NCBI RefSeq assembly: GCF_042643485.1
Contig: NZ_JBHRSJ010000017.1
Location: 81,308 to 145,307, forward strand
Direction of reading: 5' to 3'
Source of the DNA: Azotobacter bryophylli
GTDB lineage: Bacteria; Pseudomonadota; Gammaproteobacteria; Pseudomonadales; Pseudomonadaceae
Length of the DNA: 64,000 nt
The notes beneath the pieces are model-generated. The model made no database searches, was not told the DNA's origin, and saw only the letters and a list, made by a program, of their open reading frames with translations. Numbering within the stretch: the stretch's first letter is position 1; every line of letters begins with the position of its first letter. This document shows, piece by piece, positions 1-8,203 of this stretch. Made by a program: the position numbers and the translations under genes.

Positions 1-1734
1 GAGTTCCGGCATGCCGGCGTTGACCAGATGGGTGGCGGAATGGCGTCCGGCGAAGGTGGGGCCGGGGAGGGTCACCACCGGAACCCCCATCATCAGGGCT
101 TCGCAGGTGGTCAGACCACCGGAGTAGGGCCAGGGATCGAGGGCGATATCGACCCGGTTATAGGTTTCGAGCAGCTCCTGGTGCCTGGAGGGTCCCTCCA
201 GTATCAGGCGCTCGCTGGCGATGCCTTGCTCCTCCATGACGCTGCGGATACGCGCGCAGACCTCGGGGCTACTGTACTGGGCACCCTTGAGCAGCAGTCG
301 GCTATCGGGCAGCTCGTGCATGAGCTTCGCCCACTCGACCAGCAGCACGTTGTTGACCTTGGCCGGATTGTTGAAGCAGCCCAGGGTGATATGGCGATTA
401 CCGATGGCCGGCAGGGCGGTGATGGCCGGCATGTAGGACGGCGGCAGGTAGCAGACGTAGTCGTCCGGCATGCGGATGATCTTTTCCACATACCAGGGAT
501 CGACTCCCGGCGGCGTTTCGATGCTGTCGGAGAGGAAGTAGTCGAAGGCCGAAATGCCCGTGGTGCTGATCTGCATGCCGACCCACTTCACGATCAGCGG
601 AGCGGGTCGCATGCAGACGCTTCCCAGGCGGGTGCCATGGCCATGGCCGGCCAGATCGATGAGGATATCGATCCCGTCTTCGCGAATCTTGTCGGCGAGC
701 TGCCGGTCGTCCAGATGATGCACGGAATGCCAGGCCGTACTGGCCTTCCGTATTCTTTCCGTGATCGGATCACTGGCCCTGCCGCCGCTGTAGATATAGA
801 GCTCCAGGTCCTCCGGCAGATGCTCCAGAGCGGTGGTGATCATCTGACCGACCGGGTGGAATCTGAACCCGGAAGAGATGAGCCCTAACCGAAGCGGTTT
901 ATTAGCGGTCGTGTCGGCCGTTATCCGTTCGGGAGCTTGTGGCACCGGGGCGAAGCGCGACTCCCATTGTTTCGCGATATCCACGATCTGCTCGTGCGTG
1001 CACTTGGGGTCGTAGTGCATGCTGAGTACGAGGTTGGAGTAGGCGGTTACATAATTCGGCGCCAGCTCCAAGGCCTTCGAATAGTGCTGCTCGGCCAATT
1101 CGAACTCGGCCATGTCCTTGTAGTAATTGCCGCAGTTCGTATGCGTGCTCGCACTGTCCGGGGCAAGCCTCAGCAGCTCCTTGAGGCTGCGCAGGCCATC
1201 GTCGAATTTGAAATTGAGCGATTGAATCGAGACGCGATGGTGCAGTACCTGAGCCTTATCGAAGCCTAACCTCTCCGCTTTCTCCAGATGCCTCAAAGCA
1301 CCTTCGGTATCTCCCGCCTCGTCGAGCTGTTGCGCCAGATTGAAGTGTCCCCGCGCATACTCGGGGTCCAGCTCGACACAACGCTGCTGCAGGGCAAGGG
1401 CCCGCTCGTGATCGCCCAGCGCATAGTGCGCCCGGGCCAGGGAATTGGCGATCAGGGCATCGTCCGGGGCCAGGGAATCGGCCCGCTCCAGGGCCTGCAG
1501 CGCCTGCTCGTACTCGCCCAGTTTCAAGCGGGAATTGCCCAGAACCTTCCAGAGAAAGGCATTCTGCGGATACTCGCCGACGAGTTGCTCGGCATATTCG
1601 GCAGCCTGGGCGGCATCCCGGTCGTACAGACTCAGAAGCCGATCTCGCTGCTGGCGCGGCATGCCGAAATCCTGCGCGCGGTCCGCGACAGGAAGAGGGG
1701 CTTTATCGGTTTGACGGCGCTTTTTCTGACTCAT
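1..1734 (-). CDS. TPR-containing O-GlcNAc-transferase (SPINDLY)-type glycosyltransferase, C-terminus beyond window
   Basis: A frame open for 578 codons begins at an ATG at 1734 and runs off the left edge without a stop. The first half is made of TPR-like helical repeats, with motifs such as 'NSRLKLGEYEQALQALERA' and 'YARGHFNLAQQLDEAG'. The second half carries the OGT/SPY catalytic core, including 'DGIDILIDLAGHGHGTRL' and, near the edge, 'DPWPYSGGLTTCEALMMGVP', the conserved nucleotide-sugar-binding segment. Bacterial proteins of this type transfer a sugar from a nucleotide donor to protein Ser/Thr. It lies directly downstream of fliC on the same strand, and glycosyltransferases in this position commonly modify flagellin, so a flagellin glycosyltransferase is the inferred role. 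A terminator between the two genes suggests it also has its own promoter. The substrate is not provable from sequence. Confidence 0.85.
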   Translation of the reverse strand, partial: MSQKKRRQTDKAPLPVADRAQDFGMPRQQRDRLLSLYDRDAAQAAEYAEQLVGEYPQNAFLWKVLGNSRLKLGEYEQALQALERADSLAPDDALIANSLARAHYALGDHERALALQQRCVELDPEYARGHFNLAQQLDEAGDTEGALRHLEKAERLGFDKAQVLHHRVSIQSLNFKFDDGLRSLKELLRLAPDSASTHTNCGNYYKDMAEFELAEQHYSKALELAPNYVTAYSNLVLSMHYDPKCTHEQIVDIAKQWESRFAPVPQAPERITADTTANKPLRLGLISSGFRFHPVGQMITTALEHLPEDLELYIYSGGRASDPITERIRKASTAWHSVHHLDDRQLADKIREDGIDILIDLAGHGHGTRLGSVCMRPAPLIVKWVGMQISTTGISAFDYFLSDSIETPPGVDPWYVEKIIRMPDDYVCYLPPSYMPAITALPAIGNRHITLGCFNNPAKVNNVLLVEWAKLMHELPDSRLLLKGAQYSSPEVCARIRSVMEEQGIASERLILEGPSRHQELLETYNRVDIALDPWPYSGGLTTCEALMMGVPVVTLPGPTFAGRHSATHLVNAGMPEL

Positions 1735-1894
1735 GCTCGACCTGCTGGCAAGGGGACGAATTGCCCGGGATATTTGCCGCAGGGTATCAAGGCATGAAGC
1801 GAAGGCGTGGGGCGAATACTAGCCGCTTTGCGATGCTATTCCGGCTTATTCGGGCGCGACGTGGCGGACCGTACAGATCGAGCCAAAACGAAAA

Positions 1895-1920
1895 CGCCCC
1901 GAACGGGTCGGGGCGTTTTT
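1895..1920 (-). terminator. Rho-independent terminator downstream of fliC, potentially bidirectional
   Basis: An 8-bp perfect stem CGCCCCGA/TCGGGGCG (1895-1902 with 1908-1915) encloses a 5-nt loop. On the minus strand the stem is followed by T-rich sequence (TTTTCGTTTT). On the plus strand it is followed by TTTTT at 1916-1920, so it can act in both directions. It sits 52 bases past the fliC stop, as expected for a highly expressed flagellin mRNA. Confidence 0.85.
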
Positions 1921-1971
1921 GGGGGCTCCGCGGCAGGGCCTAGGCCGCTGCCGGGATGAGGCGGCTGGCCC

Positions 1972-2841
1972 TTACTGCAGCAGGGACAGAACGCTCTGCG
2001 GCAGATGGTTGGCCTGGGCGAGCACGGAAGTACCGGCTTGCTGCAGGATCTGCGCGCGGGTCATGTTGGCCACTTCGGTCGAGTAGTCCGCATCCTGGAT
2101 CCGCGAACGGGCGGAGGACAGGTTGGTAGCGGTGGTGCTGATGTTGCTGATGGCGGACTCGAAACGGTTCTGTACCGCACCCAGGTTGCTGCGCTCGTTG
2201 TCGACGCTGCTGATCTTGGTATCCAAGGTCTTGAGCGCACCAGCGGAAAGCACGTCGAAGCCTTTTGCGTCGACGGTACGGGCAGTGCCGTGGACGCTAG
2301 TGAGGGTAGCTGCAGCCGTACCGGTGGCGCTGTAAGCGTTCCAGCCGGAAGCAGCGCCGACGGCGATATCGATGTTCTGGTTGTCTTCGGAGCCGACCTG
2401 GATGCTGAAGGTGCCGCTGGCGGACTGGCTGAACAGGCTGATACCGTTGAACGAGGACTGAGTGGTAACGCGGTTGATCTCTTCCAGACGCTGGTTGACT
2501 TCCTTCTGGATGGAGTCGATGTCCGAAGCGGAGTTGGTGCTGTTCTGAGCCTGTACGGTCAGTTCGCGGATGCGCTGCAGGTTGTCGTTGACCTGATTCA
2601 GCGTGCCCTCAGCGGTCTGGGACAGGGAGATACCGTCGTTGGCGTTGCGGGACGCCTGGTTCAGACCGGTGATGGTGCTGGTCATGCGGTTGGCGATGGC
2701 CTGACCGGCGGCGTCGTCCTTGGCGCTGTTGATGCGCAGACCGGAGGACAGGCGCTCCATGGAAGTCTGCAGGGCGCTCTGGGACTTGTTCAGGTTGTTC
2801 TGAGAGATCAGGGAAGTGATGTTCGTGTTGATAACAGCCAT
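1972..2841 (-). CDS. fliC: Flagellin
   Basis: This 289-residue protein is the filament subunit, exported through the flagellar type III apparatus. The N-terminus 'MAVINTNITSLISQNNLNKS' and the C-terminus 'TSVLAQANHLPQSVLSLLQ' are textbook D0/D1 flagellin helices, and 'RLSSGLRINSAKDDAAGQAI' is the conserved D1 motif. The start at 2841 is chosen over the longer open frame to 3186 because flagellins begin exactly at MAVINTN and an AAGGA Shine-Dalgarno sequence lies 8 bases upstream. The protein is short: the variable D2/D3 region shrinks to about 60 Ser/Thr/Ala/Gly-rich residues around 150-210. It is transcribed from the sigma-28 promoter at 2925-2951 and ends at the 1895 terminator, so it looks monocistronic. 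The neighbouring OGT-type gene suggests the subunit is glycosylated. Confidence 0.97.
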   Translation of the reverse strand: MAVINTNITSLISQNNLNKSQSALQTSMERLSSGLRINSAKDDAAGQAIANRMTSTITGLNQASRNANDGISLSQTAEGTLNQVNDNLQRIRELTVQAQNSTNSASDIDSIQKEVNQRLEEINRVTTQSSFNGISLFSQSASGTFSIQVGSEDNQNIDIAVGAASGWNAYSATGTAAATLTSVHGTARTVDAKGFDVLSAGALKTLDTKISSVDNERSNLGAVQNRFESAISNISTTATNLSSARSRIQDADYSTEVANMTRAQILQQAGTSVLAQANHLPQSVLSLLQ

Positions 2842-2924
2842 GCTGAATATCCTTTGTCTTGCTGAAGTGAATGCCAGTGGCGAGCTGCGCCTGGCGGCAA
2901 CGGCGCCGTTGGCCGTTACCCCAG

Positions 2925-2951
2925 TTATCGGCGAGGGCGACCGGAGCTTTA
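2925..2951 (-). promoter_or_regulatory. Sigma-28 (FliA) promoter of fliC
   Basis: Read on the minus strand, TAAAG (2947-2951) is followed by 14 bases and then GCCGATAA (2925-2932). This is an essentially perfect match to the FliA consensus TAAAG-N14-GCCGATAA. It lies about 84 bases upstream of the fliC ATG. The rest of the 390-base fliC/motA intergenic region holds only this site and the divergent promoter at 3169-3195. Confidence 0.9.
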
Positions 2952-3168
2952 GGGGCGAAAAGAAAATTTTTTGGCGAGTGGTACAGGATTTTGCGCGTTG
3001 TTTCACAGGCAGGCGGCCGGGCCATGGCCACGCGCGAGCAGATTCATCCGTGATCCGGGTACGCCGGGTTCCTTCATCGCGAAGGAATTCGCCCCGCTGG
3101 GGCAGCATCGACTTCAGTGTCCGGTGCGCCGGCCAGTAGCGCTGGAAAGGGGCATCATGCCTGCGGAC

Positions 3169-3195
3169 TTCAGAAAACGTCCACACAGCCGATAA
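3169..3195 (+). promoter_or_regulatory. Probable sigma-28 promoter of the stator operon
   Basis: A perfect GCCGATAA -10 element lies at 3188-3195. Exactly 14 bases upstream is TTCAG (3169-3173), a partial match (T..AG) to the TAAAG -35. It sits 36 bases before the MotA-family ATG at 3232. The -35 is weaker than that of the fliC promoter, so this assignment rests mostly on the -10 and the flagellar context. Confidence 0.65.
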
Positions 3196-3231
3196 GGTCT
3201 GATTGAACGATTCTTTATTCTGGAGCCACGC

Positions 3232-4056
3232 ATGAATCCCTCGACGCTTATCGGCATGCTCGCCAGTCTCGTGCTGCTGGCGGTGATGCTGGTCTTCACC
3301 GCCGAAGATCCGACGCTGTTCATCGATCTGCCGAGCGTGGGCATCGTGGTGGTGGGCACCTTCGCGGCCACCTTCATCAGTTATCCGCTGAGCGAGGTCG
3401 TGCGGGTGTTCAGCCTGATCGGCACGGTGATGCGCAACGAGCGGCTGTACTCCCAGGACGATATCGAAGAGCTGGTGAAGATCTCCAAGCTCTGGATAGC
3501 CGGCGACCTGAAGGCCGTGGAGCGCGAGCTGGCCGGGGTGCGCAATCCCTTCCTGCGCACCGGGGTGCAGCTGGTGATCGACATGACCCCGGAGGCGGAC
3601 ATCATCGAGCTGCTGCAGTGGCGGATTTCCCGGCTGCGCGCCAAGGAGCGCGCCGAGGCGCAGCTGTTCCGCGTCATGGCCAGCTACGCGCCGGCGTTCG
3701 GCATGCTCGGCACCCTGGTCGGCCTGGTCAACCTGATGTTCCTGCTCGGCGATGGCGACATGTCCGCCATCGGCCGGCAGATGGCGGTGGCACTGATGAC
3801 CACCCTGTACGGCGTGCTCATGGCCAACCTGATCTTCAAGCCGGTGGCGGTGAAGCTGGAGCGACGCACCGAGCAGCGGGTGGTGGTGATGAACATGGTG
3901 CTGCAGGGCATCTCCATGATGTGCAACCGCCGCAGCCCTGGGGTGATGCGCGAAACCCTCAACTCCTTCATCGCCCAGTACCAGGACGAGATCCGCGACG
4001 GCGGCCGGCCGGACGCCGCCGAGCAGGCACAGACCGAGGAGGGGGCCGCGCGATGA
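3232..4056 (+). CDS. MotA/PomA-family flagellar stator protein
   Basis: This 274-residue inner-membrane protein forms, with its partner, the ion channel that powers flagellar rotation. Four membrane segments are visible: about 5-24, 33-52, and a pair at about 148-170 and 180-205 in the typical MotA arrangement. The conserved 'SYAPAFGMLGTLVGLVNLM' and 'MAVALMTTLYGVLMANL' segments are present, and the large cytoplasmic loop lies between. The sequence resembles PomA/MotC-type more than enterobacterial MotA. The last 20 residues are charged and overlap the downstream MotB-type gene in an ATGA junction (4053-4056), which implies translational coupling. A sigma-28-like promoter precedes it. I leave the symbol blank because Pseudomonadaceae carry more than one stator set. 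Confidence 0.9.
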   Translation: MNPSTLIGMLASLVLLAVMLVFTAEDPTLFIDLPSVGIVVVGTFAATFISYPLSEVVRVFSLIGTVMRNERLYSQDDIEELVKISKLWIAGDLKAVERELAGVRNPFLRTGVQLVIDMTPEADIIELLQWRISRLRAKERAEAQLFRVMASYAPAFGMLGTLVGLVNLMFLLGDGDMSAIGRQMAVALMTTLYGVLMANLIFKPVAVKLERRTEQRVVVMNMVLQGISMMCNRRSPGVMRETLNSFIAQYQDEIRDGGRPDAAEQAQTEEGAAR

Positions 4057-4907
4057 GCGAGCCGACGGAGAGCTCCGCCGCGGCCGCGCCTGCCGCCTCG
4101 CCGCCGCCCACCTCGCTGAGCACGGCCAAGCAGGAGCTGCTGGCGCGCCAACGGGCCCTCGAACTCGAACTGAACCAGGCGCGCCAGTCCGCCCGCTTCG
4201 CCAAACGGCAGGCGGCGGAGAAGAGCGAAGAGGCCCCGGAAGAAGAGGAGGCCGAGGGCTGGCTGCTGACCTATCTGGACACCATGACCCTGATGCTGGT
4301 GCTGCTGGTGGTGATGCTGTCCTTCGCCGGCAAGGGCCGCCACGACCAGGCCGAATCGGCCGGCCGGGGTATCATGCCGGCCGGCGACGGCCTCCTGCCG
4401 GGCGGTGCCGGGCTGATCGACCGGCAGACCCAGGCCAAACCGGTGCCGCCCGAGGAAGCCCCGGCGAACCCCAATGCTCAGGACCCGCTGGCCGGCCTGC
4501 CGCTCGACAAGCTGGGCAAGGACATCGAGGTGGTGGTACAGAAGGGCACGGTGAGCTTTCGCATCAGCAGCGAGATCCTGTTCGATTCGGCGCGCTCCGA
4601 CCTGAGCCTCGACGGCCTCAAGGTGCTGCAGCAGTTGATACCGGTGTTCAACAGCAGCCAGCACAACGTGGTGGTGGTCGGCCATACCGACTCGGTGCCG
4701 ATCAGCAGCGCGCGCTTCCCTTCGAACTGGGAATTGTCCAGCGCCCGGGCCGGCAGCGTGGTGCGCTACCTGCAAGCCAACGGCGTGGATGGCCGGCGTC
4801 TGCGGGCGGTGGGCTACGCCGACACCCAGCCCCTGGCCGACAACGCCACGGCCGAAGGGCGGGCCAGGAACCGGCGCGTGGAGCTGGTCCTGGAGGCGCC
4901 GCGCTAA
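4053..4907 (+). CDS. MotB-family flagellar stator protein with OmpA-like peptidoglycan-binding domain
   Basis: This 284-residue protein is the peptidoglycan-anchored partner of the upstream MotA-type subunit. Residues 1-65 are cytoplasmic and rich in Ala, Gln and Glu. They are followed by 'GWLLTYLDTMTLMLVLLVVM' with the Asp of the ion channel (TYLDTMTL), and by a Pro-rich linker. The C-terminal OmpA/MotB domain (about 170-284) includes 'VVVVGHTDSVPISSARFPSN', 'NWELSSARAGSVVRYL' and 'NRRVELVLE'. The start overlaps the upstream stop (ATGA). The N-terminal cytoplasmic extension of about 65 residues is longer than the roughly 20 residues usual in MotB. Confidence 0.92.
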   Translation: MSEPTESSAAAAPAASPPPTSLSTAKQELLARQRALELELNQARQSARFAKRQAAEKSEEAPEEEEAEGWLLTYLDTMTLMLVLLVVMLSFAGKGRHDQAESAGRGIMPAGDGLLPGGAGLIDRQTQAKPVPPEEAPANPNAQDPLAGLPLDKLGKDIEVVVQKGTVSFRISSEILFDSARSDLSLDGLKVLQQLIPVFNSSQHNVVVVGHTDSVPISSARFPSNWELSSARAGSVVRYLQANGVDGRRLRAVGYADTQPLADNATAEGRARNRRVELVLEAPR

Positions 4908-5099
4908 GCAAGGCGACGAGCCGACCACCTGGCCAGGTCGGCGGCGGCGGACGCTCGAACGTCGGGAGCGTGCAGCCGTGGAAGGATTCCTTCGCTGGTT
5001 TCCACTAGGGTCTACCCCGGGTACCGCCCCGTCGGTAAATGTCCCTGGATGCGAGCGATTGTGATGGCCATGGTAATGACAGACCGGAAAAGGAACGAG

Positions 5100-5936
5100 A
5101 TGAGCAAGCTAGCCGAGCAGGTCCAGCAGGAATTGATGCAGGCCATCGACCGCGACCAGCTGATATTGCCGACACTGCCCGAAGTGGCGCTGGAGGTGCG
5201 CGAGGCGGCCAAGGACGCGGATATCAGCATCAGCGCCCTGGCCAAGGTGATCGGTAACGATGCCGCGCTGTCTGCCGGGATCATCCGCGTGGTGAACAGC
5301 CCGCTGATGCGCGTGCAGAAAGAGATCACCGACCTGCAGACGGCCATCAGCCGTCTCGGCATCAACTTCACCGCCACCCTGGCCACCGGCCTGGCCATGG
5401 AGCAGATGTTCCAGGCGACCTCGGTGGTGGTGAACCGCAAGATGCGCGAGATCTGGAAGAAGAGCACCGAGATCGCCGGCATCAGCTACATGCTCTGCCG
5501 CCACTTCACCCGCCTGGTGCCCGACCAGGCCAGCCTGGCCGGCCTGGTGCACCAGATCGGCGTCCTGCCGATCCTCACCTATGCGGAAAGCCACAGCGAA
5601 CTGCTGGCCGACCCGCTCAGCCTGGGGCGGGTGATCGAGCAGACCCATCCGCGCATCGGCGCGAAGATCCTGCACAACTGGGACTTCCCGGAGCCCATCG
5701 CCATCGTGCCGGGACAGTGCCTGTACTTCGCCCGCAATTCGGACCGGGTCGATTACGTGGACATCGTCCAGGTGGCGACCCTGCTGAGCTACCTGGACAG
5801 CGACCACCCCTACACCAAACTCGACTGGAACAGCGTTCCCGCTTTCGCCAAGCTCGGGCTCGACCCGAACGTGGACATCCGCGCCGACGAGGACCTGTCC
5901 GCCTCGATGGTCGCGGCCATGTCCATGCTGCAGTGA
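5100..5936 (+). CDS. HDOD-domain signalling protein
   Basis: This 278-residue protein is nearly all HDOD domain: 'LILPTLPEVALEVREAAKD', 'ISALAKVIGNDAALSAGIIR', 'VNSPLM' and 'ITDLQTAISRLGINFTATLA'. HDOD proteins are degenerate relatives of HD phosphohydrolases that act in signal transduction without an evident enzymatic site. They often sit near chemotaxis or flagellar genes, as here. The start at 5100 is preferred over upstream in-frame ATGs because GGA lies just before ATG and the family start fits MSKLAEQ. The specific pathway is unknown. It is convergent with the ribonucleotide reductase gene, 45 bases away. Confidence 0.85.
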   Translation: MSKLAEQVQQELMQAIDRDQLILPTLPEVALEVREAAKDADISISALAKVIGNDAALSAGIIRVVNSPLMRVQKEITDLQTAISRLGINFTATLATGLAMEQMFQATSVVVNRKMREIWKKSTEIAGISYMLCRHFTRLVPDQASLAGLVHQIGVLPILTYAESHSELLADPLSLGRVIEQTHPRIGAKILHNWDFPEPIAIVPGQCLYFARNSDRVDYVDIVQVATLLSYLDSDHPYTKLDWNSVPAFAKLGLDPNVDIRADEDLSASMVAAMSMLQ

Positions 5937-5981
5937 GCGGCCATCCGGCAGGGGCATTCGCCCCTGCCTGTCCGTCCCGCC

Positions 5982-8123
5982 TCAGTACTTGCCGTAATAG
6001 CCCTCCTTCAGCGCATCGAACAGATTGGCGGCGGTGTTCACCTCGCCGTCGTACTCCACCCGCTCGTTGCCCTTGAGTTCCAGCACGCTGCCGTCCTCCA
6101 GCTCGAAGCGGTACCGGGTCTTCTCCAGATCCGCGTCCTTGACCAGCACGCCCTGGAAGGCGCTCGGGTTGAAGCGGAAGGTGGTGCAGCCCTTGAGGCC
6201 CTGGCGCCAGGCGTAGCGGTAGATGTCCTTGAACACCTCGAAGGGGTAGTCGGTGGGCACGTTGGCGGTCTTGGAGATGGAGGAGTCCACCCACTTCTGC
6301 GCCGCCGCCTGGATGTCGACGTGCTGGGTCGGGCTGACGTCGTCGGCGGTGACGAAGTAGTCCGGCAACTGCCGCGCCGGCTGGTCGCTGCCCGGTTCGG
6401 CCTGCGGGTTGACCAGGGCGCGGTAGGCCAGCAGCTCGTAGCTGAACACATCGATCTGCTCCTTGGCCTTGCGTCCGGGGCGGATCAGGTTGCGCGAGTA
6501 GCGGTGGGCGAAGCTCGGTTCGATGCCGTTGGAGGCGTTGTTGGCCAGGCTCAGGCTGATGGTGCCGGTGGGCGCGATGGAGCTGTGGTGGGTGAAGCGC
6601 GCGCCCTGTTCGGCCAGCGCGGCGACCAGCTCGGGAGCGAACTCGGCCAGCCGCTGCAGGTAGCGGGAATAGCGGGCGTGCAGGATGCGCCCGGGAACCC
6701 GGTCGCCGACCCGGTAGCCGTCGGCGGCCATTTCCGGGCGCTTGCGCAGCATCTCTGCGCTGACCTCGAACTCCTCCGCCAGCAGGGGCGCCGGGCCCTT
6801 TTCCCGCGACAGCTCCAGCGCCACCTCCCAGCCGACCAGAGCCATCTCGCGCGCCACCTCCTCGGTGAACACGCAGGCCTCGGCGCTGCCGTAGCGCAGC
6901 CGGAGCATGGTCAGCGCCGAACCGAGGCCGAGAAAGCCCATGCCGTGCCGGCGCTTGGCGAGGATCTCGCGGCGCTGCGCCTCCAGCGGCAGACCGTTGA
7001 TCTCCACCACGTTGTCCAGCAGGCGGGTGAAGATCCGCACCACCTGGCGGAAGCGGTCCCAGTCGAAGCGGGCGCGGGGGTCGAACGGATGCTCGACGAA
7101 CAGGGTCAGGTTGACCGAGCCGAGCAGGCAGGAGCCGTAGGGCGGCAGCGGCTGCTCGCCGCAGGGGTTGGTGGCGCGGATCGCCTCGCACCACCAGTTG
7201 TTGTTCAGCTGGTTGACCCGGTCGATGAGGATGAAGCCCGGCTCGGCGTAGTCGTAGGTGGAGACCATCAGCATGTCCCACAGGTGGCGGGCGCGGGCAT
7301 GGCCGTAGACCTTGCAGGCGACCATGCCGTCGTCGCGCACCTGGTAGTCCTCGTGCACCGGCCACTCGCGCCAGAGCACCTGGTTCGGGTCGTCCAGGTC
7401 GTATTCGCCCACTTCCTTGGCGTGCACCGGGAACAGCAGCGGCCAGTCGGCGTCGGCCTCCACTGCCTGCATGAACTCGTCGGTGATCAGCAGGCTCAGG
7501 TTGAACTGGCGCAGGCGACCGTCCTCGCGCTTGGCGCGGATGAACTCGCGCACGTCCGGATGGGCCACGTCGAAGGTGCCCATTTGCGCGCCGCGCCGGC
7601 CGCCGGCGGAGCTGACGGTGAAGCACATGCGGTCGAAGATGTCCATGAACGACAGCGGCCCGCTGGTGTACGCGCCGGCCCCGGAGACGAAGGCGCCGCG
7701 CGGCCTCAGGGTGGAGAACTCGTAGCCGATGCCGCAGCCGGCCTTGAGCGTCAGCCCGGCTTCGTGGACTTTGCCGAGGATGTCGTCCATGGAGTCGTGG
7801 AGGGTCCCGGAAACCGTGCAGTTGATGGTCGAGGTCGCCGGCTTCCAGGCCTGGGCGCCGGCGTTGGAGATGATCCGCCCGGCCGGGATGGCGCCGTTGC
7901 GCAGCGCCCAGAGGAACTGCTGGTACCAGTGCTCGCGCCGCTCCTCGGCCTCGACCTCGGCCAGGGCGCGGGCGACCCGCTGCCAGGTGGCGTCGATGTC
8001 GGCGTCCACCGGCCGGCCGTCCTTGGCGGTCAGTCGGTACTTCTGCGCCCAGATGTCCTCGGAGGCGGCCTGCAGGGGAATGCCGCCGCTGCGCGGCGGA
8101 AGGGTTTCTCCGGTCTTGGCCAT
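5982..8123 (-). CDS. nrdJ: Adenosylcobalamin-dependent (class II) ribonucleoside-diphosphate reductase, large part
   Basis: This 713-residue catalytic protein of class II ribonucleotide reductase makes deoxyribonucleotides without oxygen, using adenosylcobalamin to form the thiyl radical. The catalytic N-x-C-x-E motif is present as 'TNPCGEQPLPPYGS' (Asn319, Cys321, Glu323). Other landmarks are 'STINCTVSGTLHDSMDDIL' with Cys102 and the phosphate-binding 'SIAPTGTISLSLANN' loop. Length and end ('LKEGYYGKY') fit the NrdJa half of the split Pseudomonas enzyme. In P. aeruginosa a second gene, nrdJb, follows immediately and is needed for activity. Here the next gene is an unrelated HDOD gene on the other strand, so no nrdJb is visible. 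It follows znuA on the same strand with an 80-base gap. No cobalamin riboswitch or NrdR box is obvious. Confidence 0.92.
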   Translation of the reverse strand: MAKTGETLPPRSGGIPLQAASEDIWAQKYRLTAKDGRPVDADIDATWQRVARALAEVEAEERREHWYQQFLWALRNGAIPAGRIISNAGAQAWKPATSTINCTVSGTLHDSMDDILGKVHEAGLTLKAGCGIGYEFSTLRPRGAFVSGAGAYTSGPLSFMDIFDRMCFTVSSAGGRRGAQMGTFDVAHPDVREFIRAKREDGRLRQFNLSLLITDEFMQAVEADADWPLLFPVHAKEVGEYDLDDPNQVLWREWPVHEDYQVRDDGMVACKVYGHARARHLWDMLMVSTYDYAEPGFILIDRVNQLNNNWWCEAIRATNPCGEQPLPPYGSCLLGSVNLTLFVEHPFDPRARFDWDRFRQVVRIFTRLLDNVVEINGLPLEAQRREILAKRRHGMGFLGLGSALTMLRLRYGSAEACVFTEEVAREMALVGWEVALELSREKGPAPLLAEEFEVSAEMLRKRPEMAADGYRVGDRVPGRILHARYSRYLQRLAEFAPELVAALAEQGARFTHHSSIAPTGTISLSLANNASNGIEPSFAHRYSRNLIRPGRKAKEQIDVFSYELLAYRALVNPQAEPGSDQPARQLPDYFVTADDVSPTQHVDIQAAAQKWVDSSISKTANVPTDYPFEVFKDIYRYAWRQGLKGCTTFRFNPSAFQGVLVKDADLEKTRYRFELEDGSVLELKGNERVEYDGEVNTAANLFDALKEGYYGKY

Positions 8124-8203
8124 GACGCGCAGCCTCCTGCGGCGAAGGGGAACCGATCCCCTTTCACCTTAGCAGGCCGTGCGCTCCGCGCCGGGGGGGC
8201 GCC

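Noticed and set aside
28..1797. Plus-strand open frames over the left edge
   Set aside because: They are antisense to the TPR glycosyltransferase, whose minus-strand translation has clear family motifs.
8146..8165. GGGGA..TCCCC dyad between znuA and nrdJ
   Set aside because: Short stem and no T-tract; neither a terminator nor a cobalamin riboswitch could be supported.
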